Numbered from the stretch's first letter, positions 1 to 8,760 are shown. The stretch: 59,214 bases of DNA from NIOZ-UU13 sp049287505 (GCA_049287505.1 JBAQFY010000352.1:1-59214), one strand, 5' to 3'. Translations and numbers: made by a program. The notes: a model not told the origin generated them from the sequence alone.

Positions 1-192
1 CTTTACCAGTTTATGCGGGGCGGGCTGAGTCTCAGGGTCAAAGACTATCTGGGTAAGACCTTCTCTGTCGCGAAGGTCGATGAATACCAGATTGCCGTGG
101 TCGCGATATGAATGGACCCAGCCAGCCAGTGTTACCTCTTTTCCAGCATCATCAAGCCGAAGCTGACCGCAATTATGTGTCCTTTTGAGCAT
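1..192 (-). CDS. aspS: Aspartate--tRNA ligase, N-terminal part
   Basis: The 64 codons present are the start of a class II aspartyl-tRNA synthetase; the rest lies beyond the window edge. The protein charges tRNA-Asp (or tRNA-Asp and tRNA-Asn) with aspartate in the cytoplasm. Visible is the N-terminal anticodon-binding OB-fold: a THNCGQLR segment, then VTLAGWVHSYRDHGNLVFID and LRDREGLTQIVFDP, which are characteristic of bacterial AspRS. The ATG at 190-192 is preceded on the coding strand by AGGAATTTGTT, a usable ribosome-binding site. It lies 50 bp downstream of the restriction endonuclease gene and in the same direction, so it may be read with it. Confidence 0.93.
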   Translation of the reverse strand, partial: MLKRTHNCGQLRLDDAGKEVTLAGWVHSYRDHGNLVFIDLRDREGLTQIVFDPETQPAPHKLVK

Positions 193-243
193 AACAAATT
201 CCTAAAAATATTAGATAAAAAAAGCAAAAAATAGTAGCTCTTT

Positions 244-831
244 TCAACCCATGATTTCTCCATAATCCACCTGAATTTCATTCTTAATCTTTTCGTAATA
301 TATGACCTTAACCGCTATATCCTCTCGGAGTGCAGCCTTAATTTTATAAGTCTCTGGTTTTATCGAGACAGGAATGTTCCCGATATATCCATCAATACCC
401 TTTGATTCTTGTGTAAAATCCGACAGGCGATAATCCACACCTTTTATTTCAGCTCCCTTTTTCAAAATTGCTTCTTGAAATCTCAAGCCCATAAAGGTCT
501 TGACGATTACTAAATCTCTCACCCATTTTTCAACCATCTCTCTGTCAATTTTATCAATCGCATTACTCAAGTTCTTTACCATTTGCAGTATTCTTTCGGT
601 TGCAGTCCTTATAGCATCGGGTTTCTGTTTCAGATACCATTGTTCCCATTCAGCCAAAGTTTTGCCAGTACAATGTTGGATAAGTTCGCTCATCTGACCT
701 ACAACTTTGGGTCTCGTCCCTTGAGCGTTTTGATTTGCCAGGTTCAAGAGCTGAGTCGTATATGTAGGGAATTCCGGCGTGTCAATATCCAAGCATTTTC
801 TGATTTCCTCGTTACTGAGACTTATTTTCAT
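244..831 (-). CDS. MjaI-like type II restriction endonuclease
   Basis: A 195-residue protein resembling the RE_MjaI family, whose type member cuts CTAG. The N-terminal stretch (residues 19-51: TPEFPTYTTQLLNLANQNAQ, then GTRPKVVGQMSELIQ) is the part I recognise. A plausible PD-(D/E)xK-type site is E120, D147 in GIDGYIGN, then S156-I157-K158. It should cut unmethylated DNA and depend on the methyltransferase gene directly upstream. The two genes overlap by an ATGA (its ATG at 829-831, the methyltransferase TGA at 828-830), so translation is probably coupled and the endonuclease comes second, which is protective. Family assignment is from memory of the motif; the target sequence is inferred. Confidence 0.75.
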   Translation of the reverse strand: MKISLSNEEIRKCLDIDTPEFPTYTTQLLNLANQNAQGTRPKVVGQMSELIQHCTGKTLAEWEQWYLKQKPDAIRTATERILQMVKNLSNAIDKIDREMVEKWVRDLVIVKTFMGLRFQEAILKKGAEIKGVDYRLSDFTQESKGIDGYIGNIPVSIKPETYKIKAALREDIAVKVIYYEKIKNEIQVDYGEIMG

Positions 832-2126
832 CTATTTTTCACCGACTGTGTAGTTAGAGCAATAAACTTGCTTTTCATTTTATAATCCATTGTCGTATCT
901 ACATCCACAAGACCATTTTTGAGCAGGTGAGCATTCACAAAAGTTTTATTTTTCAGATATAAATAGCAGTAAAGATTGTTATTCTCATCGTGTTTTATTT
1001 CATCGAACCTCAAAAACACTTTCTGCCCTTTGGTCAAATTCTTTAAGAACTGGACAGCCCCGATGTTAGCCTTTCCGTTCGATTTTACTCCTATCAGATG
1101 TATTTTTGCTCCCGTATCCAAAATGAGTTCCGAAGGAGATATAACCTTCTTGACTGTGTAGTATCTCTCTTTGTGTGTCTCTTTTCCATCAATTCGCGAT
1201 CCGAACCTCAAAAGCTTTGGGTCAATCTTGCGTTCGAAGGTTACAGGGTCCATAAAGACATACGGAAGGCTGCTAATTTCTTTTTTGAAGTCCACGTTTT
1301 CCGACTGCCGTTTTATAACCTCAACCTTGTCATCTTTCTCAAAGATACCTATGTTCTTCGTCAGTCTTTGCTTTATATGAGATAAATACTGCTCATTTAT
1401 CTCATAACCTATCGAATTTCTTAAAAACCTTAGAGCTGCGAGAGATGTTGTGCCACTGCCGAGAAACGGGTCAAGAACCGTATCCCCAATAAAGCTAAAC
1501 ATTTTAATCAGCCTTTTAGGTAACTCCTCCGGAAACGGCGCTAAATGCTTATTCTGTTTCTCGCCGCTGAAGTTCCAGTGTCCATAAAAATACTGGTTCC
1601 ATTCATCCTGAGAGAGCCTTGATTTTTCTTTTATCTCTTTTGACACCTTTGGCGGCTTTCCCAACTTCTTGAATATCAGGATGAATTCGTAGTCCAACTT
1701 GATAATCCCATTTCTGGGATAAGGGAAAGAGCCCATCACCGTTGCCCCTCCTGTAGTATTGCAGGTGGTAACTTTCTGCCAGATAATTGCTCCCATATAA
1801 TCGAAACCAACAGATTCACAAAACTTAACGACCTCCGTGCGAATGGGAATAATCTTGTATCTGCCATAATAAACAGAACGGGCGAACTGATCACCAATAT
1901 TAATACAAAGACGGCACCCCTTATGAAGCACACGATGGCACTGGTTCCATACCAGATTTAAATTGTTGATGTAGTCCTGATAGCTGTCGTTGTATCCGAT
2001 CTGCTGTCTTTGGCCATAGTCCTTCAACTGCCAATACGGCGGGGAGGTAATAATTAAATGCACGGACTCATCTTCCACTTCGTGCATTTTCCTCGAATCA
2101 CCAATTATTATCTTGTGGAAACCCAT
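828..2126 (-). CDS. Beta-class DNA methyltransferase with C-terminal SNase-like domain
   Basis: A 432-residue site-specific amino-methyltransferase of the N4-cytosine/N6-adenine type. The catalytic TSPPYW motif is at residues 27-32 and the SAM-binding DPFLGSGTT at 219-227; motif IV before motif I defines the beta class. It should protect host DNA from the downstream MjaI-like endonuclease, with which it shares an ATGA overlap. Residues about 323-412 form an extra domain with the layout of a staphylococcal-nuclease OB-fold: VISPSELIL, KIHLIGVKS, AVQFLKNLTKG and YLKNKTFVNAHLLKNGLVDV. The Arg and Glu residues expected in active nucleases are not visible (IHLIGV instead of the usual VRLIGV), so this domain is probably a binding module rather than a nuclease. 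Confidence 0.85.
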   Translation of the reverse strand: MGFHKIIIGDSRKMHEVEDESVHLIITSPPYWQLKDYGQRQQIGYNDSYQDYINNLNLVWNQCHRVLHKGCRLCINIGDQFARSVYYGRYKIIPIRTEVVKFCESVGFDYMGAIIWQKVTTCNTTGGATVMGSFPYPRNGIIKLDYEFILIFKKLGKPPKVSKEIKEKSRLSQDEWNQYFYGHWNFSGEKQNKHLAPFPEELPKRLIKMFSFIGDTVLDPFLGSGTTSLAALRFLRNSIGYEINEQYLSHIKQRLTKNIGIFEKDDKVEVIKRQSENVDFKKEISSLPYVFMDPVTFERKIDPKLLRFGSRIDGKETHKERYYTVKKVISPSELILDTGAKIHLIGVKSNGKANIGAVQFLKNLTKGQKVFLRFDEIKHDENNNLYCYLYLKNKTFVNAHLLKNGLVDVDTTMDYKMKSKFIALTTQSVKNR

Positions 2127-2240
2127 CTTTCCATAACCTCAATTATTGAGCCGATATTTTGTAAATCAGGATAGCTGAAGAGGGCAGTTTCGTCAATAAT
2201 GGGTTTGTTAATATTTGAGTTTAGGCCTGCTAATGCTTGT

Positions 2241-3068
2241 TTATTTTGGCGCGTTTTGGAGCAGAAACTGCTGGAGGCCAGAAAGGTCGTCGGTATTGAG
2301 CAGGTCAACGCCGTTCGAGAGCAGTTCCAGCCAGAGCGTTTGGCGAGCAGGTGAGGGTTTGTCAGGTGTTGCCCAGAATCTGACGCGTTGGCCTTTTTGG
2401 TGTGCGGTTTCGACGATTTTTTTCAATTTTTGACGTTCTTCAGCCGGCATAGGACGGTTGCCGTTGTATAAGAAATGTCTTGTCCAATTATCACTGATAA
2501 CAGGGATTAGCATTGCGGTGGCGTCAGATTCCAAATCCTCAAGCCTGCCGTCACAGCCGGCATAACGGATTTTCTGGGACTCCATCAATTTGCGTGGTCG
2601 ATTGCCGGATACAACGGCAATTACTGCTTTGTCGGTTCGGCCGTTTGAGTCGAAGGTGGTAAAAATGCTCTTGTACTCAGCCAGCATTTCGCTAAGAACA
2701 TTATAGGTTGCGACGGCTTCGGTTTTTATGTCGATGAACAAAGTGAACTGTGGTCCATTGGGATAGACCCGCCCGCCATTCCGGGCAATGCGCCTGCTCA
2801 GAGGTTCAAGATAGAGCGAGCGTAATGTTCGCTCAGGATTTATTTCAACCGAGTTGTGAGCAACGAATAAATCGCCATCAACGAGATGAATGTCGGCCTC
2901 AACACTGGTAAAGCCGTGGTCCAGTGCGTCCAATAGAGGACGGTCGTGCTCATAGTCGTTGTGCGCATGTGCTCTAAGCAGAGGCTTTGGAGCGGAGGGT
3001 ATTCCACACGAGCAGGTGAGCAGGATTAGTACCAGCCAGATGGGGGCAATTATAAATTTAGCTCTCAT
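2241..3068 (-). CDS. Glycerophosphodiester phosphodiesterase-like lipoprotein
   Basis: A 275-residue protein of the PI-PLC/glycerophosphodiesterase TIM-barrel superfamily, closest to the AIM6-like group. After a hydrophobic signal ending LILLTCSC (lipid attachment at Cys19 or Cys21) comes AHAHNDYEHDRPLLDALDHG, then FTSVEADIHLVDGDLFVAHN. The His, Glu and Asp residues of this block match the usual metal-binding and acid-base positions. FTLFIDIKTEA is a further strand with acidic residues. It probably hydrolyses a phosphodiester substrate at the outer face of a membrane; the substrate cannot be told from sequence. It lies 83 bp downstream of the paralogous membrane-protein pair on the same strand and may be the last gene of that unit. 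Confidence 0.75.
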   Translation of the reverse strand: MRAKFIIAPIWLVLILLTCSCGIPSAPKPLLRAHAHNDYEHDRPLLDALDHGFTSVEADIHLVDGDLFVAHNSVEINPERTLRSLYLEPLSRRIARNGGRVYPNGPQFTLFIDIKTEAVATYNVLSEMLAEYKSIFTTFDSNGRTDKAVIAVVSGNRPRKLMESQKIRYAGCDGRLEDLESDATAMLIPVISDNWTRHFLYNGNRPMPAEERQKLKKIVETAHQKGQRVRFWATPDKPSPARQTLWLELLSNGVDLLNTDDLSGLQQFLLQNAPK

Positions 3069-3151
3069 TTAAGTATCGCCTTACGTTCTATGGTGTCGTC
3101 TAAGTCATATCATCGAACAGCCCGTTTCATACACTCCTGCCGAGGAGTCCA

Positions 3152-5719
3152 TTATGGTCCAGAAACAATATTCTTCAATATCGTGAACTGCAAGTCGAAC
3201 ACTTTCCGCAGCTCGTCATCGGGAACAACATCACCTGTAACACCCATATAGGCATCTGCAAATCGGGAGCCGAACCCAATGACGGTTACAGTCCCCTTGC
3301 CGTGACGGACTTTTGCGGCCACCGGCGTGTTTTCCACCCACATTATAGGTTCTCCTCCTTCTATCTGAAAGGCTGAGTCAATTTTAATTATAGGCCAGCC
3401 TTCAGGTGCTTTTAGCTGGCCATTAATGCGCGTGCTTTGATTCACATTCAGGCCAAACGGATAAAGCAAGCTGTTTGCAGTTGACTCCGTGTTCTCAGGT
3501 GAATCCAGGATGAGGACTTTTCCACCTGATGCGACATAATTGACCAGCTCCTCTCGGAAATCGCTTTTGACGGTCAGATGTGGATGTGTAAATACGAGAA
3601 CATCACCAGACATTGTGTTTATGCCACTTTTCCGAGAGGTGAAGTAACCGAGTCGGAGAATCCACCGCTCGAAAATCCCGAATCCTTCTATCTTTCCAGC
3701 TATGAACCCGCTTTGGGAGAGAGGCGCGTCACACACCGTACGATCGACCACAACTTCGACCATGGGCCGAACCGCTTTTGGAAGAGGCATAGAATACCGG
3801 TGAATTGCTCGTGTACTCACTGCTGCAATCGACCAGCCGAATACCCCTGCGCTGATCACAACTAACCAGGCCACATTCGGCCTCCGGCAAAGCGCCAGCC
3901 CGCCGGTAGTGAGCAAAATCCCCAAAAGGATTAGCAATATCCGGAGAGGGTAAGGGAAGTTGCGGTGATTAAGCCATTCGAGCATGCCAAGCATTAACTC
4001 AGCCTTTCCAGGCTCAAAGGTTGCGAAATTGGAAAAGACAGTCGAATCAGTAAAAGCGACAACGCGGCCGGCACCGTGATGTGTTGTCAATAATTGCACG
4101 AAAGCACCATACCGCATTTCTGCTTTGTCTTCGACCTGTGGATAGAAATTACCTGCGTGGTAATCAGCCAATAGATTTTTCAGGCCTGTGGAACGAATGA
4201 CCGCCCGGCCAAGACTTCTTCCAGGATTGATAGAGCAGGAGACCGCGAAGTTGAACGGGGGCATGCTTTGAATTATTGGGTGCGGGACTAATGGTAAGTT
4301 GTAGAGCTGAGTATAAATTGTATCGATGTCAAACAGACAGTCGTAACGAAAACTGAAACCGAAAATCTTCGCTACATCGTTTAGGTGTGTGCCTGTGTTG
4401 AAAACGTTCGTATGCTCACCCATGAGCAGCAGGCCCCCGCCCCGTTCAACAAATCGCTCTATTGCTTTTATTTCTTCCGGGTTATATCGTAAGGTCGGCA
4501 CCTTGACTACAAGCACATCACAATTCCGAACAGCGGCATCATCGAGGGAGGTATTGAGGCGGGACATATCGTAAAAGCGTGAGCAATAATCGTAAATACA
4601 GTAATAGTTGTATCCGGAATCATGCCCATACCAGTTCGTGTCGAAAGGCTTATCGGTGGGTTCCCAGGTCGAGTGAAATTCATCGACCATGACTCTGCCC
4701 TGCTTGCGTCGTCCCGGCGTATCCAGAAGCAAGCCCATAATCAATATGAAGCTTCCTGTAAAGAGCAGAACGATTGCTCCGATACGTTTGTTAAGCCTTA
4801 CGCCTGGTTCCGAAGCCCCCATGTCTGCTTTCGCAGACAAGCGTGGGGGCTGGCCACCGAACGGTGTATGTAAGAACCGGAGGCTTAGAAGAATTGGTCC
4901 CAGCAAAAAAACCGAAAGCAGCCATGGATTCCAAAATTGTTCCATCAGAGCCAGCTCTTCATCATATCCGGTCCGAAGCGCCCGATGCATAAAAATCGAT
5001 ATCAATATGGCTGCACGAACAAACAGCCAGGCGGCAGTTAATGTGACCAGAGCTACCAAACGATTCACCAGGCGCCATTTTTGTTTACCTTGCGGCTGTG
5101 TTATAGGTGTGCAAAGGCACAGCATTACAATCCCACCGACAAGAAAGGACAACGTAGCGGGGTCTAACAGCAGCTCCCAGGTAGCACCAAGAAGATGAAC
5201 GACTCTTGGTGAGTACAAGGCAAGGTTAGTACCGTCTAACGCTGTTTGGAAACCTAACAGCCGTGAGATTACATAGAGCAGGCCCGGCCAGGGCCATACA
5301 AGTTCGTGTGATTTTGCGGTGATGCATTCATAGCCGAGAATCGCCAGTGATTGCGCCAGTAAGATGATACCCACAAGGATAAGCGCCGATGCGAAGACTT
5401 TGGGCCAACGACGGGGAATCGGTACGGCACCAAGTACAAGTCCGACAAAGATAAGCAATGGCGCCACACGGTACAGCCACGGGGCCAAACAGATTGCAGG
5501 CAGCAACATTACTGCCCCCGCTGCTTCGCTTTTGCGAAGCAAAACGACGGGGGCTGCTGACTCAAGCGCTGTTGGTCTGCGAATGTCAACTCCTATAAAC
5601 AGTCCCGTTCCGGCCGCTACAAATATCGCCCATGCCAACCACTGAGCATCGTGGTAGTAGCTCAGTCCGAACAGCCACGAGGCACTCAATAACGCCAAGC
5701 CAATCCAGGGCTGTTTCAA
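3152..5719 (-). CDS. Large membrane protein with two GATase-like domains (second paralogue)
   Basis: An 855-residue protein with about ten hydrophobic helices in the first 345 residues, a soluble domain (about 345-570), two or three more helices, then a second soluble domain to the C-terminus. Both soluble domains resemble class I glutamine-amidotransferase-like/DUF4350 folds: CDVLVVKVPTLRYNPEEIKA with FVERGGGLLLMGEHTNVF in the first, GDVLVFTHPHLT with YVASGGKVLILDSPENT in the second. No catalytic Cys-His pair is evident, so a sensing or scaffolding role at the envelope is more likely than catalysis. It overlaps its paralogue upstream by an ATGA (5716-5719). Two palindromic elements lie in frame inside the gene. 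Function not recognised beyond domain level. Confidence 0.7.
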   Translation of the reverse strand: MKQPWIGLALLSASWLFGLSYYHDAQWLAWAIFVAAGTGLFIGVDIRRPTALESAAPVVLLRKSEAAGAVMLLPAICLAPWLYRVAPLLIFVGLVLGAVPIPRRWPKVFASALILVGIILLAQSLAILGYECITAKSHELVWPWPGLLYVISRLLGFQTALDGTNLALYSPRVVHLLGATWELLLDPATLSFLVGGIVMLCLCTPITQPQGKQKWRLVNRLVALVTLTAAWLFVRAAILISIFMHRALRTGYDEELALMEQFWNPWLLSVFLLGPILLSLRFLHTPFGGQPPRLSAKADMGASEPGVRLNKRIGAIVLLFTGSFILIMGLLLDTPGRRKQGRVMVDEFHSTWEPTDKPFDTNWYGHDSGYNYYCIYDYCSRFYDMSRLNTSLDDAAVRNCDVLVVKVPTLRYNPEEIKAIERFVERGGGLLLMGEHTNVFNTGTHLNDVAKIFGFSFRYDCLFDIDTIYTQLYNLPLVPHPIIQSMPPFNFAVSCSINPGRSLGRAVIRSTGLKNLLADYHAGNFYPQVEDKAEMRYGAFVQLLTTHHGAGRVVAFTDSTVFSNFATFEPGKAELMLGMLEWLNHRNFPYPLRILLILLGILLTTGGLALCRRPNVAWLVVISAGVFGWSIAAVSTRAIHRYSMPLPKAVRPMVEVVVDRTVCDAPLSQSGFIAGKIEGFGIFERWILRLGYFTSRKSGINTMSGDVLVFTHPHLTVKSDFREELVNYVASGGKVLILDSPENTESTANSLLYPFGLNVNQSTRINGQLKAPEGWPIIKIDSAFQIEGGEPIMWVENTPVAAKVRHGKGTVTVIGFGSRFADAYMGVTGDVVPDDELRKVFDLQFTILKNIVSGP
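4814..4851. repeat. Palindromic element inside a coding region
   Basis: A 38-bp palindrome with outer arms AGCCCCCA and TGGGGGCT and an inner stem GTCTGC-TTTC-GCAGAC. It is read in frame as a short polar linker (RLSAKADMG) between membrane helices of the 855-residue protein. Its build matches the second element at 5514-5554, which suggests a small mobile or recurrent hairpin family. Confidence 0.6.
5514..5554. repeat. Second palindromic element of the same build, in frame
   Basis: A 41-bp palindrome with outer arms GCCCCCG and CGGGGGC and an inner stem GCTTCGC-TTTT-GCGAAGC. It encodes a linker (VVLLRKSEAAGA) near the N-terminus of the 855-residue protein. Outer C5/G5 arms and a nested inner hairpin are shared with 4814-4851 although the inner sequences differ. 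Confidence 0.6.
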
Positions 5720-8451
5720 TTTGCAACCTCCTGATTAGAATTATCCAACGCTGTTCCATTTTGTCCGGATTCAGGCCGGCTTTGCAGAGCCGGAGGAATC
5801 CACATCTCCTCGTCCCGCAATTGTGTGATGAACCACCGCCAAAAGTCGGCGTTCTCCCGCATACCTTCGAATGGCTCTCCTCCTTCCCATTCGAGATTCT
5901 TGTTCATTGCAAAACACGTATCCCCAATGACGACAACCTTTCCGGCTCCGAGCCGGCGCATAATGATAACCGGCAAATTATTTTTGCCGTATGTAATCAC
6001 CCTAGCACTTGGGTCGTTACAACTGACGGGCCAAGCTGCGTGTAAACGCACGAAGACTTGTTGGTCTCCTGAGCTGAGGTATGGAGACTTGAAGTGCCCC
6101 ATAGCTTCAGGCTCGGGAGGGTCGGGTCCGGAAGTACCAATATTAAAGCCAAAAAGCGAAAGCAGTGAACGGCTGGATTCTGCGCGTTCAAGCCCTACTG
6201 TAATAATAAATTTTCCGCCGTTAATCACGAAGTCCCTTATAGCCTCCTGCTCAGTCTTTGAGAATCCGCGCGAAGGTGCAATTGATACCAATAGGTCCGC
6301 CCGTTCAAGCCTTTCAGATGTCATTTCTGGAAGTAATAAAGTAAGATACCCGTTCCTCATAAGTGTAAGGATAAAGCCCCCAATGCCGTCAGGGCGCCAA
6401 GACTCCCCGCTGTTAGTCGGCAGGTGATACGTATCGATGTAAGCTAAGTTATTGGGGGACTTATATCGTCCATCAGGGAGAATCTCACCGGCATTGTGGC
6501 TGATAGAGGTAGATACGGCCAGTGAGCCTGCCAAGCCTATTGTTACCAGGATAACCTTCCACCCGCTGCGACGCATCGCGGCGAGCTGGCCTGTGTTCCA
6601 AATCAAAAGGCCGATGAGCAATCCACAGCTCAATATACCGAGGAGCTGCCGCCACGTCGGGTGCGCATTTCCGGAATCACCGGCCAGATAGCCGAACAGT
6701 CGCGAAGTGAAAACATGTGAGCTGACATTGATACCGTTCGTCAGGCTCGATGTGTCGCCGAACGCAATAACACGACCCTTACCCAGCGGCTGCTCGGCTA
6801 CGAGAATTATATCGCCGAGTTTCTCGCCTGGGTCATAGCGGCCGTTGCCCATCATAGCTCGGCTGCTTCCCTCGTCTCCCATGTCGGACCATCCCCACCG
6901 TCCGATTAACAACGGACGTGCCGGCCAGCTCGTCTCGAGAGAAGCGCCAATAACCACACCGAATTGGTTACTATCGTCGGGGACACCTGCTGTCGCGGGG
7001 TGAGTAATCGCCTCGTAAGACTGCAACCAGCCGCCAACCGCAAATGTGCCCGAATCGAACATGACTCGTATTGCAGTGGGCTCCAGCACTTCATTGAAGC
7101 GGTTGCTTCCGTTCTTGTCCCGGGTCGTATGCTCACCCATCACCAGAAGCGAGCCACCACGACGTACAAAGTCCCAGATTCGCTCCAACTGACCCTCGGC
7201 CCAAGGCTCATCAGGAAAAAGCAGGACCAAGGCATCGGCATCCTGAAGGTCATTGTCCGACAAGTCTGCCGAGATAAGACTGCTGGCACCGAGGCTTTCG
7301 ATAAAGACCGGAAGCATTCCATACATTCCGCTGGAGAGTCTGCCATACTGGCCGTGCTCCGGCTTGAGCCAGTTGAGGAATCCCTTCTCATAGAAAACAA
7401 TCTTTTTACCCTGGAGGTTCAATTTGGCTGGGTACAGCGCAATCATAATAGGCAAAAGGACAGCCAGAATAGGTGCTGCGGCCCACAGTGGATACTTGGT
7501 TCGGTTAGAGAGTGCAGGAGCATTTTTTACATTGCCTAAATTGTCTTCGGATAAGGCAGACCAGCGAAACATAGCTGCGGCGGTTAGCAAATGTATCACG
7601 CAAGCCAGTAGGGGCAGGTTCCACGGCACAGCTTTGTGGAACAGGCCCGCCCAGTGCCAACCTTCCTGCTCAGCCGGGCCGGCAACGCCGGCCGTGATCA
7701 AACCTGCCTTCGGCGGGGCTACTGCCGCAAGTAGTTGTGGAACGTATGACAATACGATTAGATAGCAGAGGTGACCGCTGAGGATTGCGATAAGGCCGTA
7801 GATTGCCCTTTTCCGTCTTGGCTGTGGGCTATAGGTCAGCCAGAGGGCCCAAAGCGCGGTCATAAGCACCAGGAAATCGAGGCCGGCAAATGTGGACCCG
7901 ACATACATCGATTGATGTGTGACAAGACCCCCAAGGTTTCCAATTACACGGCCGAGCATGTCGGCCATCGACCAGACCAGTGGTATGCACGTGCAAGCCG
8001 TGCGGTAAAGGCCAAAAACCATAACAGCAACAGATGAGACACGCAGGATTCTCTGCGTGTTTGGCTTGGATTTGAGCGCAAGAGAGGCCAGAACGAGAGA
8101 GACGCCCATTACATTGATGACAGGCAGGGGCGATGCTATCATATATATGGCCAGGCCAAGCGTTGCAAGTAAAGCTGCAAGGTTTTTCCTCCCTCGCCAG
8201 GGGAAGGGACGCTGCGCGAGGATTGCTACACCCAAAGCCGCCAACGTCAGTACCCGCCGCAGGGGATGCGCTAATAGGCCCGTTGAGCCGGCCGCAATCC
8301 AGGCAGCCGCCAGACCGGCGAGCGCTGCGACCAGGCCGAAGGCTTGTACCGGGTCAGACCCGCCTACGGCGGGCGGCCCCAGCTCCGCTGAGACCATAGC
8401 CGGGTTATCTGCAACTAATTCTTTGGATTTTCCTTGCTTATGTCGAATCAC
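5716..8451 (-). CDS. Large membrane protein with two GATase-like domains (first paralogue)
   Basis: A 911-residue paralogue of the downstream gene with the same order: about ten N-terminal hydrophobic helices, a GATase-like domain (about 350-605; DADALVLLFPDEPW, then FVRRGGSLLVMGEHTTRD, later GKGRVIAFGDTSSLTN), a short helical block, and a second GATase-like domain (about 690-880; ADLLVSIAPSRGFSKTEQEA, FVINGGKFIITVG, GAGKVVVIGDTCFAMN). The shared GGxLLVMGEHT stretch shows that the two arose by duplication. No nucleophilic Cys is placed as in active amidotransferases. It overlaps the next gene by four bases, so the products probably act together at the membrane. Similar short palindromes occur in it at 6562-6586, 7677-7693 and 8359-8373. 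Confidence 0.7.
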   Translation of the reverse strand: MIRHKQGKSKELVADNPAMVSAELGPPAVGGSDPVQAFGLVAALAGLAAAWIAAGSTGLLAHPLRRVLTLAALGVAILAQRPFPWRGRKNLAALLATLGLAIYMIASPLPVINVMGVSLVLASLALKSKPNTQRILRVSSVAVMVFGLYRTACTCIPLVWSMADMLGRVIGNLGGLVTHQSMYVGSTFAGLDFLVLMTALWALWLTYSPQPRRKRAIYGLIAILSGHLCYLIVLSYVPQLLAAVAPPKAGLITAGVAGPAEQEGWHWAGLFHKAVPWNLPLLACVIHLLTAAAMFRWSALSEDNLGNVKNAPALSNRTKYPLWAAAPILAVLLPIMIALYPAKLNLQGKKIVFYEKGFLNWLKPEHGQYGRLSSGMYGMLPVFIESLGASSLISADLSDNDLQDADALVLLFPDEPWAEGQLERIWDFVRRGGSLLVMGEHTTRDKNGSNRFNEVLEPTAIRVMFDSGTFAVGGWLQSYEAITHPATAGVPDDSNQFGVVIGASLETSWPARPLLIGRWGWSDMGDEGSSRAMMGNGRYDPGEKLGDIILVAEQPLGKGRVIAFGDTSSLTNGINVSSHVFTSRLFGYLAGDSGNAHPTWRQLLGILSCGLLIGLLIWNTGQLAAMRRSGWKVILVTIGLAGSLAVSTSISHNAGEILPDGRYKSPNNLAYIDTYHLPTNSGESWRPDGIGGFILTLMRNGYLTLLLPEMTSERLERADLLVSIAPSRGFSKTEQEAIRDFVINGGKFIITVGLERAESSRSLLSLFGFNIGTSGPDPPEPEAMGHFKSPYLSSGDQQVFVRLHAAWPVSCNDPSARVITYGKNNLPVIIMRRLGAGKVVVIGDTCFAMNKNLEWEGGEPFEGMRENADFWRWFITQLRDEEMWIPPALQSRPESGQNGTALDNSNQEVAN
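6562..6586. repeat. 25-bp palindromic repeat, coding copy
   Basis: CCCGCTGCGACGCATCGC followed by GGCGAGC, nearly identical (one mismatch) to the intergenic copy at 8504-8528. Its core GCGACGC-ATCGC is partly palindromic. Here it lies between the two halves of the 911-residue protein, at a transmembrane boundary. Confidence 0.55.
8359..8373. repeat. Short GC palindrome near the start of a coding region
   Basis: CCCGCCTACGGCGGG is a perfect hairpin with a three-base loop, read in frame as GPPAVGG near residue 28 of the 911-residue protein. A similar GGCCGGCAACGCCGGCC lies at 7677-7693. These fit the general pattern of hairpin inserts in this gene pair. Confidence 0.4.
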
Positions 8452-8503
8452 TCGATGGATTATAACGAATATTATCTCATAAACAATCAGAAAAAATTAC
8501 TTA

Positions 8504-8528
8504 CCCGCTGCGACGCGTCGCGGCGAGC
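8504..8528. repeat. 25-bp palindromic repeat, intergenic copy
   Basis: Same sequence as 6562-6586 apart from one base; the change makes the core GCGACGCGTCGC fully palindromic. Confidence 0.55.
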
Positions 8529-8686
8529 GTGACAAGTGGTTTGGTGAATTGACCTTCGTTTTGCTATTCTCTACCGAAGGTATTTTACAATACCTTCTCG
8601 GAGAACCGGCGCCGGCAGAAAAAAACAACGCTCCCCGCAGTTAGCAAACTTATACCTTGGAGGGCACTTGACTAACTAAAAATGCC

Positions 8687-8722
8687 TGAACCCTTGCGTC
8701 AATATCCTGACGCAAGGGTTCA
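8687..8722 (-). terminator. Intrinsic terminator, probably bidirectional
   Basis: A perfect 15-bp stem (TGAACCCTTGCGTCA / TGACGCAAGGGTTCA) with loop ATATCC. On the minus strand it is followed by GGCATTTTTAG and lies about 40 bp beyond the stop of the giant Cys-rich gene, whose transcript it should end. On the plus strand it is followed by AGCTCTATTTTTC. Confidence 0.85.
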
Positions 8723-8760
8723 AGCTCTATTTTTCAATATCTATTGTCCTGTCCCGTATG

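Larger units (their letters stand above)
8452..8760. other. Intergenic region with hairpins
   Basis: No gene is seen. It holds the intergenic copy of the 25-bp repeat (8504-8528), a perfect 9-bp hairpin GAAGGTATT-TTAC-AATACCTTC at 8576-8597, and a strong terminator at 8687-8722. The promoter of the membrane-protein operon should also lie here, but no convincing match was found. Confidence 0.6.

Noticed and set aside
2108..2308. A short minus-strand frame of 66 codons between the methyltransferase and the phosphodiesterase.
   Set aside because: It overlaps both neighbours, has no recognisable domain and no ribosome-binding site.
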